Assembly (NCBI GenBank): GCA_023055425.1
Contig: JALGPY010000001.1
Location: 30,555,001-30,619,000 of the forward strand
Source of the DNA: Linanthus parryae
Lineage: Eukaryota; Streptophyta; Magnoliopsida; Ericales; Polemoniaceae
Length of the DNA stretch: 64,000 nucleotides
Reading direction: 5' to 3'
A program made the position numbers and the translations under genes. Shown piece by piece: positions 1 to 11,720 of this stretch. The notes under the pieces are model-generated. The model had not been told where the DNA came from. It was given only the letters and a program-made list of their open reading frames with translations, and did not search any database. Each line of letters starts with the position of its first letter. The first letter of the stretch is position 1.

Positions 1-1107
1 CAACGACTCCTTGTTAACTACCTAAAGGTCTTATTCTAGTCCTACTAGAATTCGAATTAGTCCCCTAGTCCTAATCATGTCCATACATGGATTAGTTCTA
101 TTTTCCCATTAATCATAATCATGTCTCTACATGAATTAGGCCACCTTGGCAAATCCTAATCATGTCTCTACATGAATTTGGCCAACTTGCATATTAGTCC
201 TACTAAGTTAGCAAGTTGTTGCGATTTGATCCTTCTAATTAATTAATCAGATTAATTAATTATTTCCCATGTCTAGTTCACATTTGTATGGTGTGTGACC
301 CCATAGGCTCTATTTAGTTGGTAGTAACTATTTACTAATATGGAGCGGCCTCTAGCAAGACATCCATTCTAGCCAACAAATAGAATAGTCATCATGACAA
401 ACCTTGTGCAAGTAATTGTCTCATCCCTTTGTCCCAATATCCGGATTGGGCACGAGACATAAAAGTCACACTCGTATATCCAATACATAGTTTCTCGATC
501 CTGGGAATAGCCTTATTCGTGCAAAGAACATCAATATCCCATATTGATTTATTTGAGTCTGGCCAGACATTTTATAAGCACTATCCCTCGAGTGGCCTAG
601 AATATTTTCTCCGGTTATGTGGGAGGGACAAATACTATCTACGTCTACTACGATCTCTAAGATTGCTTCTTATTGTATCCAGTACACGCCTTTATAGCTA
701 CCCAGTTACGGTGTAGCGTTTGATGCTACCAAGATCACAATAATCCACAACTAGACAATCTAGTGACTTCAAGTCTAAGGATGACAATAACATTGCACCG
801 CGAGAAGCACTTGTGACTTACATAACGTGTATGTAGCCTTATCGGAGATGGGTGAATCCAGTATGCCATTAATCCTAATACATACCCATGTGTTGGATCA
901 TGATATCTCCATATCAATCCAACCCCATACTAGTCTATAGATGATTTTCCTATTAATCATTATAATTGATTAGGGATATTTAAGAATATAACACTTATAT
1001 TCTAAGGACTTCATTCATGTTATCATATCTCTATATCGATAACATAATGAATTGTAAATCCATAAATGTCACAATTAATTGATTGCCTCTAGGGCATAAT
1101 TCCAACA
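1..1107 (-). repeat. Copia-1 3' LTR (partial)
   Basis: This is the minus-strand 3' LTR, truncated at its 3' end by the window edge. It ends on the plus strand with ATTCCAACA at 1107, followed by GTCTCCCACTTGCACTAGAG. That flank is the reverse complement of the copia pattern just before a 3' LTR (compare CTAGTGCAAGTGGGATAC at 40940 in front of the Copia-2 3' LTR). Small ORFs inside it are not coding. Confidence 0.88.
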
Positions 1108-4100
1108 GTCTCCCACTTGCACTAGAGTCAATCTCCTGCATCATATGCCTATTGATCTAGCACGGCCTTCTACGCTTCCGCTGCGCAAAGGCGAGACATC
1201 CGCTGGTGCTTTGAAAATATTCACATCTCCTCTATCAACAATTTGATTGAGATTTAATATTCTGAGTTAGTGCATCTCATGTAGTAATTTACTCAGTCCT
1301 CTATGTTAGAATCAGTGACTGAATCTTGCATGGAACCTTTGCAGCTCACAGTCGCTCCCACTAAGGCAGAACATAAAACTCGACTTACAATCTGAAATCT
1401 TCTTTGTCAGATTTGAAGTTCGCATCACTATAACCCCTTACAACATACTCTTCATATCCTCTATTTATCAAAAATTCATCCTTAGTGCTTCTTAAGTACT
1501 AAAGGATAATCTTGATAATTTATCCAGTGACTCTCACCCGGATTTGACTGGTATCTTTGTGTCATACCATATGACACAACTGGCCTACTACATAACATGG
1601 TGTATCTTATGAATCTTATTCATACGGTCTCTTCCCAATCTAATTAGAAAGACAACTAGTCTTCAAAAGACCAATTCCATGTGACATAGGTGGAATCCAT
1701 ATTCTATACATGTTGAACCATTTCAACACCTTTGCCAATTTATGTTATATGATAAAGCCGCACAACCTTGATCTATCTCCATAGATCTTCATAGGTTGCT
1801 TCGCCTAAGTCTATCATTGAAGATTAATTCCCTAGTCAATCTACGTAAGATTGCCAAGTAGGGACGTCATCCCCAATGATTAGTATGTCTCCACATACAA
1901 AGCCAGAAAAATAACTGTGCTCCCACTAACCTTCTTGTAAACACAAGTATCATCTTCAATTTTGATGGAACCAAACTCATTTGATTGCATCATTAATTTG
2001 AAGAGTCCAAATCCTAGAAGCTTGATTCAATCTATAGACAGATTGCTACAAGCAAGATACGAATGGATTTAAGCATCACAACTGGGAAAGATTTCGTCAT
2101 AGTCTATACTATGAACTCACATGAAATCCTTACCCAACAAATTTTTCCTTAAAGGTAATCATATTACCATCCATGTTGGTTTCCTCATAACCCACTTGCA
2201 CCTTTTAGGTGGTTCCACTAAAGTCCATACTTTGTTGGTATACATGGCCATTTCTGAGAGTATGGCCCACATGTGGCCATCTCATAGGTTGTAGGCTCAT
2301 CTCGATGAGCAATATATCACTGGTTATGAGAAATACTTATTTCTCTAGTCTCTCGATATCTCATACCTGACCTACGAGGTTCTTGTGTTTTCTGAGTAGG
2401 TTGCTCCACAACACCTTGTGATCCTTCTCATGTTCCATCAAAAAGATCAGTGTTTTGTTGTGGTTCTTGAACTTCTTCAAGTTCTACTGTCCTCCCACTG
2501 TTTCTTTTAGAGACTATCTCTACATAGAAACAATGTGGTTCGAGAAACAAATAGTTTGTTCTCGATTAGGTTGTAGAAATAATATCCTTTTCAGGATATT
2601 CCACAAAACATTTATGCGACTTGGGTCCAAGTTTATTTGTAAACTCTCTTACATAAACTTCATAACCCAAATCTTTATGAATGACATACTAAGAAATTCC
2701 CTAGTCCATATCTCATATGGTGTTATTCATAATCCGTTTTTGATGGAACAAGGTTAAGGGAAAAATTTGCTGTAATTAGAACATAGCCCCCAAAAGTAAA
2801 ATGGAAGTTCTGTTTGACTCATCATGGACCGAACCGTGTCCTAAAAGGTTCGAACTCTCCTTTTAGACACACCAAACCCATGTGACGTGCTAGGTGGAGC
2901 GAGTTTTGGATCATATCCAACACTCCCATAGATTCTTGTCAAACTCTTGGCTCAAGTACTCTCTTCTACGATCCAATCGTAGAGCCCTAATACTTTTGCC
3001 AAGCTGGTTCTCTACTTTATTCCTGAATACTTTGAACATTTCAAAGGATTCTGATTTGTTTCTTCATAAGATATACAAATCCATATTTCTCTGAACCATC
3101 TTTAGCTTTTCTGCTTAGCGGCCTTCATACATCAATATGTATGATTCCCAAAAGATCATATATTTGCCTAATAAGTCTTACATGTCTCATATGATTCAAT
3201 AATCAAATGAGTTCTGAAATCCATCCTCATGGAGTTCTAGATATGTATCTCTTATTTAGAGGCCTAAACGATAATGCTAAATATAAGTGAAGTTCATATC
3301 ATAATATGCAAACTTCTTAGTTTTAATGTTATAGATGAAATTATCGTGATTAAGGAAATTCAATCCTCTTAGACAAAATTGCATTACAATAATGCATATC
3401 AGAATAAATGGAACAACATTTGTCCTTATTTATGATAGAGAGCTTTCTTGTCCAAACAAGAAACTATGATTAATGATCCTACTCATAGCAGGGACATAAT
3501 CACTTTTGTATAATTCATGAACAATTTCATAAAGGTAGAAATAATTCCCTACGGCTTATTCAGCAACCCTTTGCTTCATAGCTCCACGTGTAGGATTATT
3601 TCTTCCTTATCCAATTGTCTTCTTCTCTTGAGATCCTCCACACTTCCATAAATGTGAGATCCTCATCTAGTATCATATACTTATGAGGATGAGATAGACA
3701 CATTGATTTCTATAACAAAAATACCCAAATCGGAATTCATAATTCCTTTATTATTTACTTCCATGTACTTTGGGTAGTCTCTCTTCCTATACACTACCGA
3801 TAGAACTTTTAAGGAAACTTGGTTTTAGCAACAGGCTTGCTTCATACCCATGGGGTCGGCACATACCATTTGCCCTTACCCATGCTGTTAACCATTAACA
3901 GCTTTATCCATGCCCATTACTAGTGTTTTGTTTAGTGATTCTCAATCATATTGAGTAAATCTCCTTTGAACAAAACTATAATTGCATCCTATGCAATTCT
4001 TGGTCCACTTGGGAGAATAACCGTTTACTCTTTATCTATCTCATAGATAATGCCCATTCACTAATGTGTCAATCATATTGAATTAGCTTATTTGCATAAC

Positions 4101-4480
4101 GCAAAGTGGAGCAACACTTCAAACCTTTCATGTTTAGCTCGCTCTTTTGGAAGAACTTCTTTCAATGTATGATCATATCATACTTCTCCATGTTTCTCTG
4201 CTTGCTTCCAAAGCTCAGAGTTCATGGCAGCTAGCATGAGGCAAGTCATAACCAAAGAATAATTCTTTGGTGTTCCTTTCATAGGTTTTAGTGTGTTCTT
4301 GGTAGTCGGTGGAAGAGAACTTTATGTTCTACGAAGTACAACAAATTCTCTTTTATTTGAGAACAATTCTCAATTTTATACCAGTCTAGAAAATAGATAA
4401 AGTCGCGTCTTTGTTTGTTTAATGGCATGGGCATTCAACATGATAGGAATATGCAAAGTTTGTGATGTTTAACTATATTT
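1108..4480 (-). pseudogene. Copia-1 gag-pol remnant, heavily decayed
   Basis: No reading frame over 60 codons survives on the minus strand, yet short pieces of copia Gag-Pol can be read there in the expected order. Going along the minus strand: gag-like sequence near 4400-4150; integrase near 3080-2930 (GFVYLM, then REYLSQEF-like); the start of RT near 2250 (YTNKVWTLVEPP), then SIDYDE near 2080; the RT active-site block near 1930 (CVYKKVSGS, with YVDD degraded to YVET); and RNase H remnants down to 1110. Each matches the Copia-2 protein at the corresponding place. Stops and indels are dense, so it cannot make protein. Assignment is by eye and the segment limits are approximate. Confidence 0.75.
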
Positions 4481-6088
4481 AACAAGGATTTAAATTGTTA
4501 AACATAGCTCCCACTATTTTACTACGGATTAATAACCCTCACGATATTAATGCGGAAAATATCCTTATATTTTATAGTGGGCCAAGATCCATGTTTCATC
4601 TCCTTATGAGCTTGCTTTGGCAAGTCACCCATAATTTGACTACTTTAGGTAGGAACAATTCCAATTGCATCATTTATGCAACTCTTGGTTCAATTGGGCA
4701 AATAACTCCTTATTTATCCATCCGTATGGATAATCCCAATTGGTTGCCTCTAGGTTTTAGTCATATTAATAGCCTAGTTGTGTTCAACCTCTTATTTAAA
4801 CAGTTGCACATTACGTACTTGTGCCATCGCATTCCATCATTATGAACCAAGTCGCCATGCTTTGGCACGCACGAACTTGATAAATTATGATGATAATGAG
4901 TGTTTAAATAACGAAAAGGCAAGAACACAATATTTGAATTTTGAGGAATTTTTAAATTCAATTTTAATTGTTTTGTTGATCCATATCAACTAATCTATCT
5001 ATTTGAGTTTGGGCACAACTCCAAATAATAGATCCGGGTTGTCTAATTATCTTATTATCCTAATTGCATGCATCATCCATACACCAACCACAAAATAATA
5101 AGACAATAAAATAAACAACCGCAAAACAAAATAAAACGTGATGTGGATATGGCCTTTTCTAGACTAAGATAATTCCAAGCCAATGAAATTATCTATGAAC
5201 CCTAAAAGCAAACGCATCTCCACGCGTCTTGATATTTTGGTCCATCCTTCATTGTCATGTGGAATGCTCCATGCTCCATGCTCCATCTTTTGTGGCTTCT
5301 TTTGGCTTTGGGCTTCTTTTCTTCAATATTGGCTAACACTCTACTCTATCTAGCACTAGCTAACAACTATACTAAATAAAATAAATCTCACAAGTTGAGA
5401 AAAAATGGCTCGCATGCCATAAAACCCTAATTAATTATTACAATTAATTGATCAGCTCGCAGGCCGTAAACCAAAACACAAAAATTAAACATCCACATCA
5501 AAACACATCATAAGGCCATATCCAATAACCATGCGAATTGCACATAAACAGTTAAAATCCAATTTTAACTCGCTTGGTCAATTTTAATTGATTTTAGGAT
5601 ATTCTAGGGTTAAAACGGTCCATGGGGCCCAACAATCCAATTGCCCGGGCCCAAAAAGGGAACAACAAAGGCCTAGGGCCAGCCGACCCCTAGCCCACGT
5701 GGCTAGGCCGCGGGCTAGGGCTGCACCGGCCCCTAGGCCGAGCCTTGCTTTGGCGGCAAGCAAGGAGGGGCGGTCCCTAGGGGGGGCCGAACATCCTTTG
5801 GGAGTTGTTTCCAAAACAACTCCCTTGCTTGGTGCCCAAATTATGTTGTTTCCTTGTTTGGAAAGAACTCCTTCTTCTCCAAGGATGCCCAAACCCTAGA
5901 TCTAAGATCCTAAAATTTTTGAAACTCACTAATTCATGCATCCAACACAAAAACTAGATCTTGTTATGATAGACTATTGACAAATTGCATCACATGCTTG
6001 ATTTGTCTTGTTTTACGCGATAAACAACAATTTTAAGGTGTAAAACTATCAAAACGTAACACATAAACCACGTTTATGCTCTACGACC
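4481..6088 (-). other. Copia-1 untranslated leader
   Basis: This lies between the PBS and the gag remnant. On the minus strand it resembles the Copia-2 leader at 26030-27630, including a GC-rich block (5620-5800 here, about 26330-26470 in Copia-2) and the segment around AATAGTGGGAGCTATGTTTA. Open frames on both strands of the GC-rich block come from low stop density and are not conserved in Copia-2. Confidence 0.7.
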
Positions 6089-6104
6089 TGTGGCTCTGAT
6101 AGCA
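6089..6104 (-). other. Copia-1 primer-binding site (initiator tRNA-Met type)
   Basis: The minus strand reads TGCTATCAGAGCCACA, one mismatch from TGGTATCAGAGCCACA, the PBS complementary to the 3' end of plant initiator tRNA-Met. It starts one base after the 5' LTR end, the same spacing as in Copia-2. This fixes the element's orientation. Confidence 0.85.
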
Positions 6105-6105
6105 C

Positions 6106-7651
6106 TGTAGGGTTTTGATTCATGGATGCGCAACGGAAACACAAACAATCATAACCCATGCAAAACCCTCCAAGGATCACAAGTCAAGAGACATAACGAT
6201 GGTAAGGGAAGGAATCAATAACACACCTTAGGGTTTCTCCTTTGATGACTTCAAACGCGAATTGTGTCACGTCTCTACGGTTGATCCACGCCTAGAGGTG
6301 AGATCTAGATCCTCCAAATACTTCTGCTAGCTAGGAAGAATGGAGGAGGAAGAAGGAACCAAGCAAAAATGGAGCACCAAGAGGTGTGGCGGCACCCTTT
6401 AGGCCGACGGGTAGGGGGCGGCAATCCAAAGGGGGTTCGGCCCCTTTTGGGACTTGCTCTCTCTCTCTCTCCTTTTCTCTCCCACTCACTTATGTTATGA
6501 GCATTAGTGTGGGAAGGAAGGAAGGAGCATCCTTTATATAGTCCAACGACTCCTTGTTAACTACCTAAAGGTCTTATTCTAGTCCTACTAGAATTCGAAT
6601 TAGTCCCCTAGTCCTAATCATGTCGATACATGGATTAGTTCTATTTTCCCATTAATCATAATCATGTCTCTACATGAATTAGGCCACCTTGGCAAATCCT
6701 AATCATGTCTCTACATGAATTTGGCCAACTTGCATATTAGTCCTACTAAGTTAGCAAGTTGTTGCGATTTGATCCTTCTAATTAATTAATCAGATTAATT
6801 AATTATTTCCCATGTCTAGTTCACATTTGTATGGTGTGTGACCCCATAGGCTTTATTTAGTTGGTAGTAACTATTTACTAATATGGAGCGGCCTCTAGCA
6901 AGACATCCATTCTAGCCAACAAATAGAATAGTCATCATGACAAACCTTGTGCAAGTAATTGTCTCATCCCTTTGTCCCAATATCCGGATTGGACACGAGA
7001 CATACAAGTCACACTCGTATATCCAATCCATAGTTTCTCGATCCTGGGAATAGCCTTATTCGTGCAAATAACATCAATATCCCATATTGATTTTTTTGAG
7101 TCTGGCCAGACATTTTATAAGCACTATCCCTCGAGTGGTCAAGGATATTTTCTCCCGTTATGTGGGAGGGACAAATTTTATCTACGTCTACTACGATCTC
7201 TAAGCTTGCTTCTTATTGTATCCAGTACACGCCTTTATAGCTACCCAGTTACGGTGTAGCGTTTGACGCTACCAAGATCACAATAATCCACAACTAGACA
7301 ATCTAGTGACTTCAAGTCTAAGGATGACAATACCATTGCACCGCGAGAAGCACTTGTGACTTAACATAACGTGTATGTAGCCTTCTCGGAGATGGGTCAA
7401 TCCAGTATGCCATTACTCCTAATGCACACCAATGTGTTGGATCATGATATCTCCATATCAATCCATCCCCATACTAGTCTATAGATGATTGCCTTATTAA
7501 TCATTATAATTGACTAGGGATATTTAAGAATATAACACTTATATTCTAAGGACTTCATTCATGTTATCATATCTCTATATCGATAACATAATGAATCGTA
7601 AATCCATAAATGTCACAATTAATTGATTGCCTCTAGGGCACAATTCCAACA
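6106..7651 (-). repeat. Copia-1 5' LTR (complete, 1546 bp)
   Basis: Complete LTR bounded by TG...CA: on the plus strand it begins TGTAGGGTTTTGATTC and ends ATTCCAACA. It is the only full LTR of this element in the window. The right boundary is exact, because Sirevirus A coding sequence resumes directly at 7652. Confidence 0.9.
6531..6540 (-). promoter_or_regulatory. TATA box of Copia-1 5' LTR
   Basis: The minus strand reads TATATAAAGG. The same sequence stands at the matching place in the Copia-2 5' LTR (25603-25612), so it is probably the LTR core promoter. Transcription start was not determined. Confidence 0.6.
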
Positions 7652-8853
7652 TTGAATCCTACTTCAAAGGCCTATCCTAGGTTAACTAGGTTATTTTATC
7701 TGAACTTGGTTTCTGAAGGTGATGATAAAATGGTGTTAACTTCAAAAGTGGCTGGTGTGGATTTGAGGTTAGATCATAGGATTTTTGCCAAAGTCTTGGG
7801 CATTCCTAGGAAATACAATGTTGGAGATTATCCTGATAGGAAGGAGTGTCTGGATAAGGAAAAGGAGATGTTTTTTATTGAAGGTGTTCCCTCTGGTCCA
7901 AAGCAGTTGACACACTCTGTGCTCAACTGTGAAGCCAAAATCTTGTTTACATTTATGATGAGGAGTGTAGTTCTTAGGGAGAACTCAAGGGAGTTAGTAA
8001 CTGATAAATTTCTAATTTTGATGTATCTGATATCTCAAGGGTTTGAGATAGATTTGCTAACAGTTGTTATGGAGCATATGATTTATTGTGCAACAAGGAC
8101 TAGAAACCATCCTCTTCCATATGCCAACCTGTTACCTCTTTTCTTTGAATATTTTGATGTACCTGTGAAAGGAGAAGAAAAGATTACTGGAGGTTTTGGG
8201 TTGATAGATGAGACTGCACTTCAGAGGATTGGAGTAGTTCAGACTGGGAAAGGGCATTGAAAGTTTTATTCTGATTTGTCAAAGGAAGAACTTGCTGAGA
8301 AGGAGTTTGTGAAGCCTAAGGGGACTACATCTGGGAAAGGACAAGCCAATGAGGATTACTCTCTGTTGGTTGAGAAGTTATAAGTTCAACAGGTAGAGAT
8401 TGAAGATCTCAGACAAAGGTTATTTGACCTGTCAACTGAATTCAACCAGTTCAAGGGCTTGATGAATGTTTTGAATGGGAAGCTGGATGTTGTCATCAAG
8501 GGTTGAATCTGGAGAAGATACCTTCTGCTACTAGTCATGACACCAGTGTGGATTTAGAAGAAAAGCTGGGAGATTTTCTGAAGAAGAAGAAGAAGAAGCC
8601 AATTCCAGTGGTGCTTACTTCAAAAGATTTGTATGAAAAAACTAATGAAGAAGATGCTGGTGAAGACACAGGTGTTGATGCAGCTACAGAGGTGGATTCA
8701 GTATAGGCTAAGAAGAAAGTGGATGAGCTAATCCAAGAAGTGGTTGCTGAAGTGGAAGTTGATTAAGAAGGTAATCAGTCTACTGAAGATGCTGCAAGTG
8801 AAGAAGAAATTGGAGAAGGCTCAGAGAAAGGCCAGACATCAAAGAAGAAGTGA
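7652..8853 (+). pseudogene. Sirevirus A third ORF (downstream of pol), broken
   Basis: The frame opens at the Copia-1 junction (no ATG; first residues NPTSKAYPRLTRLFYL) and runs to TGA at 8258-8260. There the Trp of the Sirevirus C homologue (QTGKGSWKLF) is a stop. Homology continues in shifted frames to KGQTSKKK and TGA at 8851-8853. The core, about residues 75-170, includes MEHMIYC and NHPLPYANLLPLF. From memory of its pattern it resembles the 'putative plant transposon protein' family. The tail is hydrophilic, rich in Lys and Glu/Asp. Its place corresponds to the env-like ORF described in Sireviruses, but I see no signal peptide or transmembrane segment. Function unknown. Confidence 0.75.
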
Positions 8854-9008
8854 AGATCAGATATTGCCAAAGCCTTGACCCTCTATCTCTTTCTATTCTA
8901 TCTTTTCTGTTCTCAAGGCCTTGACTTTTTAGTAATTTTTTGTTTTAAGTTTATGTTTAAACTCTGAGTAATGATCCAACATTTCTTACACCCTATTTAA
9001 TGAAAGTC

Positions 9009-9022
9009 AAAAAGGGGGAGAA
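9009..9022 (+). other. Secondary polypurine tract (Sirevirus A)
   Basis: Reads AAAAAGGGGGAGAA, just after the third ORF and about 250 bp before the main tract. Sireviruses B and C have an equivalent tract in the same place. Confidence 0.6.
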
Positions 9023-9258
9023 TTTATGTGGTTCTTTTGTGCTTGTGTTTGCAGTGTTTGAAATAATAATAATAATGCCTAGTTGTTTTGTGGTTTAATA
9101 AGTTGTGTGTTTATATTTCTGTGATAATTTGTAATTTTTATCCTTACTGGTTTTCTGTTTGGCATTATTGTATATTGTATCTGCAAATTGTGGTTTATCT
9201 AATTTTGAATATGAGTGGCAGGAAAATCTATACAAGACTGTAGGTTTTGTCTTTCATC

Positions 9259-9269
9259 AAGGGGGAGAT
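9259..9269 (+). other. Polypurine tract of Sirevirus A
   Basis: Reads AAGGGGGAGAT, directly before the 3' LTR, which starts TGTTGAGTC at 9270. Same sequence and position as in Sireviruses B and C. It would prime plus-strand DNA synthesis. Confidence 0.85.
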
Positions 9270-10777
9270 TGTTGAGTCAAAGACCCTTGAATGTGTTTTG
9301 GTTGGTAATTGTTTTGAGTGATGAAAGAAAAAGACTAAGACATAATCAGCAAAGCATCTCAGTTATCCCAAGGCCTTGAGGTATTGACTGAACTTCAAAG
9401 CTTTGAGAGTTATCTTATTCTGCTATATGTTCTAACAGTTCTGTGTTGCAGATTCGATAGCTGATTATACAGATCAGTGGTTTACTGCATATACTTGTAG
9501 ATTACACTATTTATATGTCTAAAACAATTGCAGATGATCAAAACAGGAAAAATTAAAGTTATTTGGGTTTAACTTTGAAATTTTGTGAAGCAAGTTCAGA
9601 GCTCCAAGGCCTTGAGATGTGCCCTGAGCTGCTGATAGTTTTTACAGAACTTAGTTGATTCTTTCTTGCAGGATTGTGATTCTTAGTATTGTGATTATTT
9701 ACTCACTTCTAAGTGTCTTAAACTTGTTTTTTCATGATTCATATGTTTAGAGGATATACAGGTTATTGTTCTAGTATGTTAAACAGTTTTATCAGAAACT
9801 GGATAACCAAACAGTCATAGCACTGTTATCTTTCTGGATTTTGTTGTTGCTGTGTTTCAATGCTGTTTCAAGGTTGTTAAACGTGCAGGAGCAATCTCAA
9901 CAAACTCCAACGGATATCCACTTGAAGCTGTTTGAATTTCAGTTGAAAACAGAAAGAGGATTTGTAGGAACTGAGATCCTAAAATCTCTCAATCAGTTGC
10001 GGCTGTGGATAAAAGAGACTGGTTTGAATTTTGAAGGATAATTGAGGCTTGCAGAATACTCAGAGAGGTGTGACAAAATCGTGGGAGATCATTCATTCAA
10101 ACACACAATCATTCAAGCTTCATTCAAGATTCCAGAAGATCAAATCAATCCAGTTTTCCAGAAGAACACATCCAGGCTTCAACAGCTTATCTTCATACTG
10201 TGTTCTTCACTTGTACTTCTATCTGTGTATCTTTATATTATCTTAAACCTCACTTAACCTAGTGGTTGGTTGTTCAAGTGAACAACAAGAGGTTCTTGTT
10301 AGTTCAACAGTTAGTAGCTGGAACTAGATAGGTTTGGAACCACAAGCTGTATAGGTGTAAGGGAAATCACTTAGGCTTGAAGATCTAGCGATGTTTCTGT
10401 GTGAGTAATAAGAAGTGTTTGCCCAATTCTGGTGGGATTAGATCCCTCAGGCAGAGATTAGGTCCATTGGGACCGAACTCTGCAAGTTGCTTTGTGTTCT
10501 TTACTTTACAGTTTGATTATTATCTGCTGCACACAACTCAAATCAAACTAGGGTTCAAAAGCTATTTAGAATTGTTCACATCTCAAGGCCTTGAAGCTTA
10601 CTATTTTGCCTTTGTATGTTTCAGAGAGTTTACTAAAATCTCAAGGCCTTGAGATTTGAGTTTCACACAAAGTCTTTCTGTTAAACTTTGAGTTCTGCAA
10701 AAAGTTTTCATACTCTATTCAACCCCCCCCCTCTAGAGTATTTAGGTCCTGTATTTAGTCTACATTACACACTTTCA
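9270..10777 (+). repeat. Sirevirus A 3' LTR (1508 bp)
   Basis: Bounded by TG (9270) and CA (10777). The 3' end block, CTCTATTCAACCC then CTCTAGAGTATTTAGG, matches the LTR ends of Sireviruses B and C. The LTR holds several copies of the CAAGGCCTTGA-type palindrome (near 9371, 9606, 10583 and 10641, and CAAAGCTTTGA near 9393). Open frames inside are not conserved. Confidence 0.85.
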
Positions 10778-11074
10778 TACCGGAACCGTTATGAGGTTGA
10801 CAGGGTTTATGGAGCTCGTGGCCATAAATCTCTCCAAGCAGTTAGTAGAGGTCGCGCGCGTGATTGGTTGTCGATCGCGCGCGACGAAACTTACTCTAGC
10901 CTCCAAACCACTAAGTCCCTACAAGTCCCTTGTGGAATGATATGCGAGGGCCCTATCTCGCAGCCCCCACGTGGGTCAGCGCGGGTGGTGATCCGGTGTG
11001 GATGGAGCACAGCTAGGTGTGCTGGATGGCTACCACGTGGCTGTGATATGTTTGTCTAGAAAGCACTATCTACA
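10778..11074 (-). repeat. Tat 3' LTR (297 bp remain)
   Basis: Aligns without gaps to 24265-24561 with about 20 mismatches by eye (roughly 7% divergence). It ends CACTATCTACA, so the minus-strand LTR starts TGTAGATAGTG. The 3' part of the LTR, including the TATA box seen in the 5' LTR, is absent because Sirevirus A entered here. Confidence 0.85.
10851..10885. other. GC-rich inverted repeat in Tat LTR
   Basis: GTCGCGCGCG and CGCGCGCGAC are perfect 10-bp arms separated by 15 bases. The other LTR keeps the structure at 24338-24372 with 8 paired bases. Possible RNA hairpin in the transcript; role unknown. Confidence 0.6.
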
Positions 11075-11091
11075 TTAGCGCCCTTTTTGCG
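11075..11091 (-). other. Polypurine tract of Tat element (probable)
   Basis: The minus strand reads GCAAAAAGGGCGCTAA immediately before the 3' LTR start TGTAGATAG. Position fits a polypurine tract, but the pyrimidines make it less pure than usual. Confidence 0.5.
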
Positions 11092-11304
11092 TGTGAAGAC
11101 ACTAATCGGATAGACTTCAATGCGCAAAAACCAGCGCGGGCGTTGCAGCTACACATCAATTCAAATACACGAGAAATCAGCCCCCATGCGTGTCGTTATG
11201 ACCTAGAATCCCTAGAGTCGTGCCTTCTGTTCCTCTAGGGTTTTAGCCGTGACATCAGCATTGGCCTGTGATTGCGCGATTCGGCGGTGACGTTGGCGAT
11301 TCGA

Positions 11305-11332
11305 CCACTGAAAGGACACGACTTTTCAGTGG
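11305..11332. promoter_or_regulatory. Inverted repeat and AT-rich box before the antisense gene
   Basis: CCACTGAAA (11305-11313) and TTTCAGTGG (11324-11332) form a perfect 9-bp inverted repeat. It is followed by GAATAAATACTCC at about 11336, a weak TATA-like sequence for plus-strand transcription. This is the region where a promoter for the antisense PMD gene would be expected. Promoter activity is inferred only. Confidence 0.3.
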
Positions 11333-11487
11333 ATTTGAATAAATACTCCTAATTCTCCATTGTTTCAAGCTACTGCTTCTCTTTAAAGTGGATGTTTTCT
11401 GAAACTCTCCGAGAGAAAAAATCCAGATAATCAACCACCAGTTCTTCCTTGAAAATCGTCTTATTCAAATCGCTTCATCATCACAAG

Positions 11488-11720
11488 GTTGGCTTGCTCA
11501 ATTTAAATTAATGCTCTTCGTACCTTTCTCTTCAACTGCTCTAAATCTGGAAACTTTTATAACGATAGATTTCTGAAATTATGAACCCCGAACTATTCAT
11601 ATTCCAAAATTGACATTCATATCAGTCATCTTAGAACCCAGAAACTTGTAGGATTTGTTCTGGAATTTGAAATTTGATAGTGGATATAATTCTCCCCCCT
11701 TTTTTCTTGCTTTGCTGTAG
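11488..11720 (+). other. Candidate leader intron of antisense PMD gene
   Basis: Possible GT-AG intron: donor CACAAG|GTTGGC at 11488, then a pyrimidine-rich tract and acceptor TTTGCTGTAG at 11720. The PMD frame is open right after the acceptor (TAKKKVTKSVKEAEE). No ATG is visible in frame on either side, so the first exon is uncertain. Confidence 0.4.

Larger units (their letters stand above)
1..7651 (-). mobile_element. Copia-1: Ty1/copia LTR retrotransposon, left LTR cut by window edge
   Basis: Positions 1-1107 repeat 6544-7651 in the same orientation with roughly 30 differences by eye. The element reads on the minus strand: the LTR starts TGTTGGAAT at 7651 and ends CCCTACA at 6106, with a primer-binding site at 6089-6104. 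It is the same family as Copia-2: LTR blocks, the leader around 4495-6080 and the PBS all match Copia-2 in opposite orientation. It lies inside the third ORF of Sirevirus A, which resumes at 7652. The partner target-site copy (expected TTGAA) would lie left of the window. Confidence 0.9.
7652..10777 (+). mobile_element. Sirevirus A (copia, SIRE lineage), 3' part only
   Basis: It contains the end of a third ORF, two polypurine tracts and a 3' LTR. The third ORF is homologous to that of Sirevirus C on the other strand (59090-60170). The LTR end (TACTCTATTCAACCCCCC, then TCTAGAGTATTTAGG) is shared with Sireviruses B and C. The upstream gag-pol is cut off by Copia-1 and would lie beyond the left edge. 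The right boundary is the abrupt change at 10777/10778 into the gypsy Tat LTR, so Sirevirus A was inserted in that LTR. Confidence 0.85.

Noticed and set aside
429..716. 95-codon frame, repeated at 6972-7259
   Set aside because: Both copies are the same LTR position in Copia-1. The frame is not found as protein elsewhere and runs antisense to the element.
5584..5899. Overlapping open frames of about 100 codons on both strands
   Set aside because: They lie in the GC-rich part of the Copia-1 leader. The frames are not kept in the Copia-2 leader.
10688..11059. 123-codon frame starting MSSAKSFHTLFNPP
   Set aside because: It crosses the junction between the Sirevirus A LTR and the Tat LTR, so it cannot be an old gene.
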